A stretch of DNA of 64,000 nt, from assembly GCF_902170565.1 (NCBI RefSeq), contig NZ_CABHXX010000082.1:17691-81690 (forward strand), in the 5' to 3' direction. The notes under the pieces are model-generated. The model saw only the letters and a list, made by a program, of their open reading frames with translations, was not told the origin of the DNA and did no database searches. This document shows positions 63,739-64,000 of the stretch, piece by piece. The position numbers and the translations under genes are program-made. Source of the stretch: Yersinia thracica. Lineage in GTDB: Bacteria > Pseudomonadota > Gammaproteobacteria > Enterobacterales > Enterobacteriaceae. The number at the start of each line of letters is the position of its first letter. Position 1 is the stretch's first letter.

Positions 63739-64000
63739 TGATTAATTCCTCATGCAATTTATCTTATTAAGAATATCTTGTTTTTAATTTCTTACATTCT
63801 CACTGCGGGGTTTATATTTCATACATATCAGCAGGACATTTCCTACAAATAAAAAGACCATTCATACAGGTATTAGTATTCTCTCTTATTTATTTTATAT
63901 TGTTTTTAAAAACCTTATTTTAATTTCAAAGGTTGGTTCGTGAAAATTTAACAATCAGACTCAATTAAAGAGTCGGGTAACTATTTTATTCAATTAAAAT
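63739..64000. other. A/T-rich right edge without a gene
   Basis: About 262 bp of very A/T-rich sequence up to the window edge. It probably contains the promoter of the minus-strand gene at 63475. No ORF or repeat of note was seen. Confidence 0.5.

Overview
The window is enterobacterial chromosome, most likely from a Yersinia species close to Y. enterocolitica. This rests on gene order and protein sequences, on three ERIC-type repeats (one a long variant of the kind known from Yersinia), on an IS110/IS1111-type remnant that resembles the Yersinia element IS1328, and on a fhuCDB operon without fhuA next to mrcB. No tRNA, rRNA, CRISPR array or prophage was seen.

Layout. (1) 1-22.6 kb matches the E. 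coli block near minutes 3-4: gluQ (cut by the left edge), dksA, sfsA, thpR, hrpB, mrcB, fhuCDB, hemL, clcA, erpA, a long ERIC element and an IS remnant, a small exported protein, yadS-btuF-mtnN, dgt and degP. (2) 22.6-63.7 kb matches the E. coli block near minutes 61-62: barA, a decayed rlmD, relA, mazG, pyrG, eno, queE, queD, cysJIH, iap, cysG-cysDNC, ygbE, ftsB-ispD-ispF-truD-surE-pcm-nlpD-rpoS and mutS. The two blocks meet between degP and barA. (3) Accessory pieces sit inside this backbone: an FAD oxidoreductase (SQR-like)-DUF1641-methionine gamma-lyase operon plus sodC between eno and queE; a hicAB toxin-antitoxin pair between cysH and iap, the junction that holds CRISPR-Cas in E. coli K-12; a polar amino-acid ABC transporter between ygbE and ftsB; and, beyond mutS, a PglL/Wzy-like membrane protein and a small winged-helix-like protein.

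How the genes work together. Sulfur is the main theme. cysDNC activates sulfate, cysH and cysJI reduce it to sulfide, and cysG makes the siroheme that CysI needs. The SQR-DUF1641-MGL operon probably works in the opposite direction: MGL releases methanethiol or sulfide and the flavoprotein may oxidise a product. A strong CRP-like site lies upstream of it. Stress and growth control is the second theme: dksA, relA, barA, degP and nlpD-rpoS. Iron and cofactor genes (fhuCDB, hemL, erpA, btuF) make up much of the left part.

The most notable points are the SQR-DUF1641-MGL operon, a clearly dead rlmD with several readable lesions, an ERIC-like element between the candidate sigma-E promoter and the degP start codon, an in-frame 15-bp repeat expansion at the start of ispD, and hicAB occupying the cysH-iap junction. 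Identifications are from recalled family sequences and visible motifs; no database search was run.
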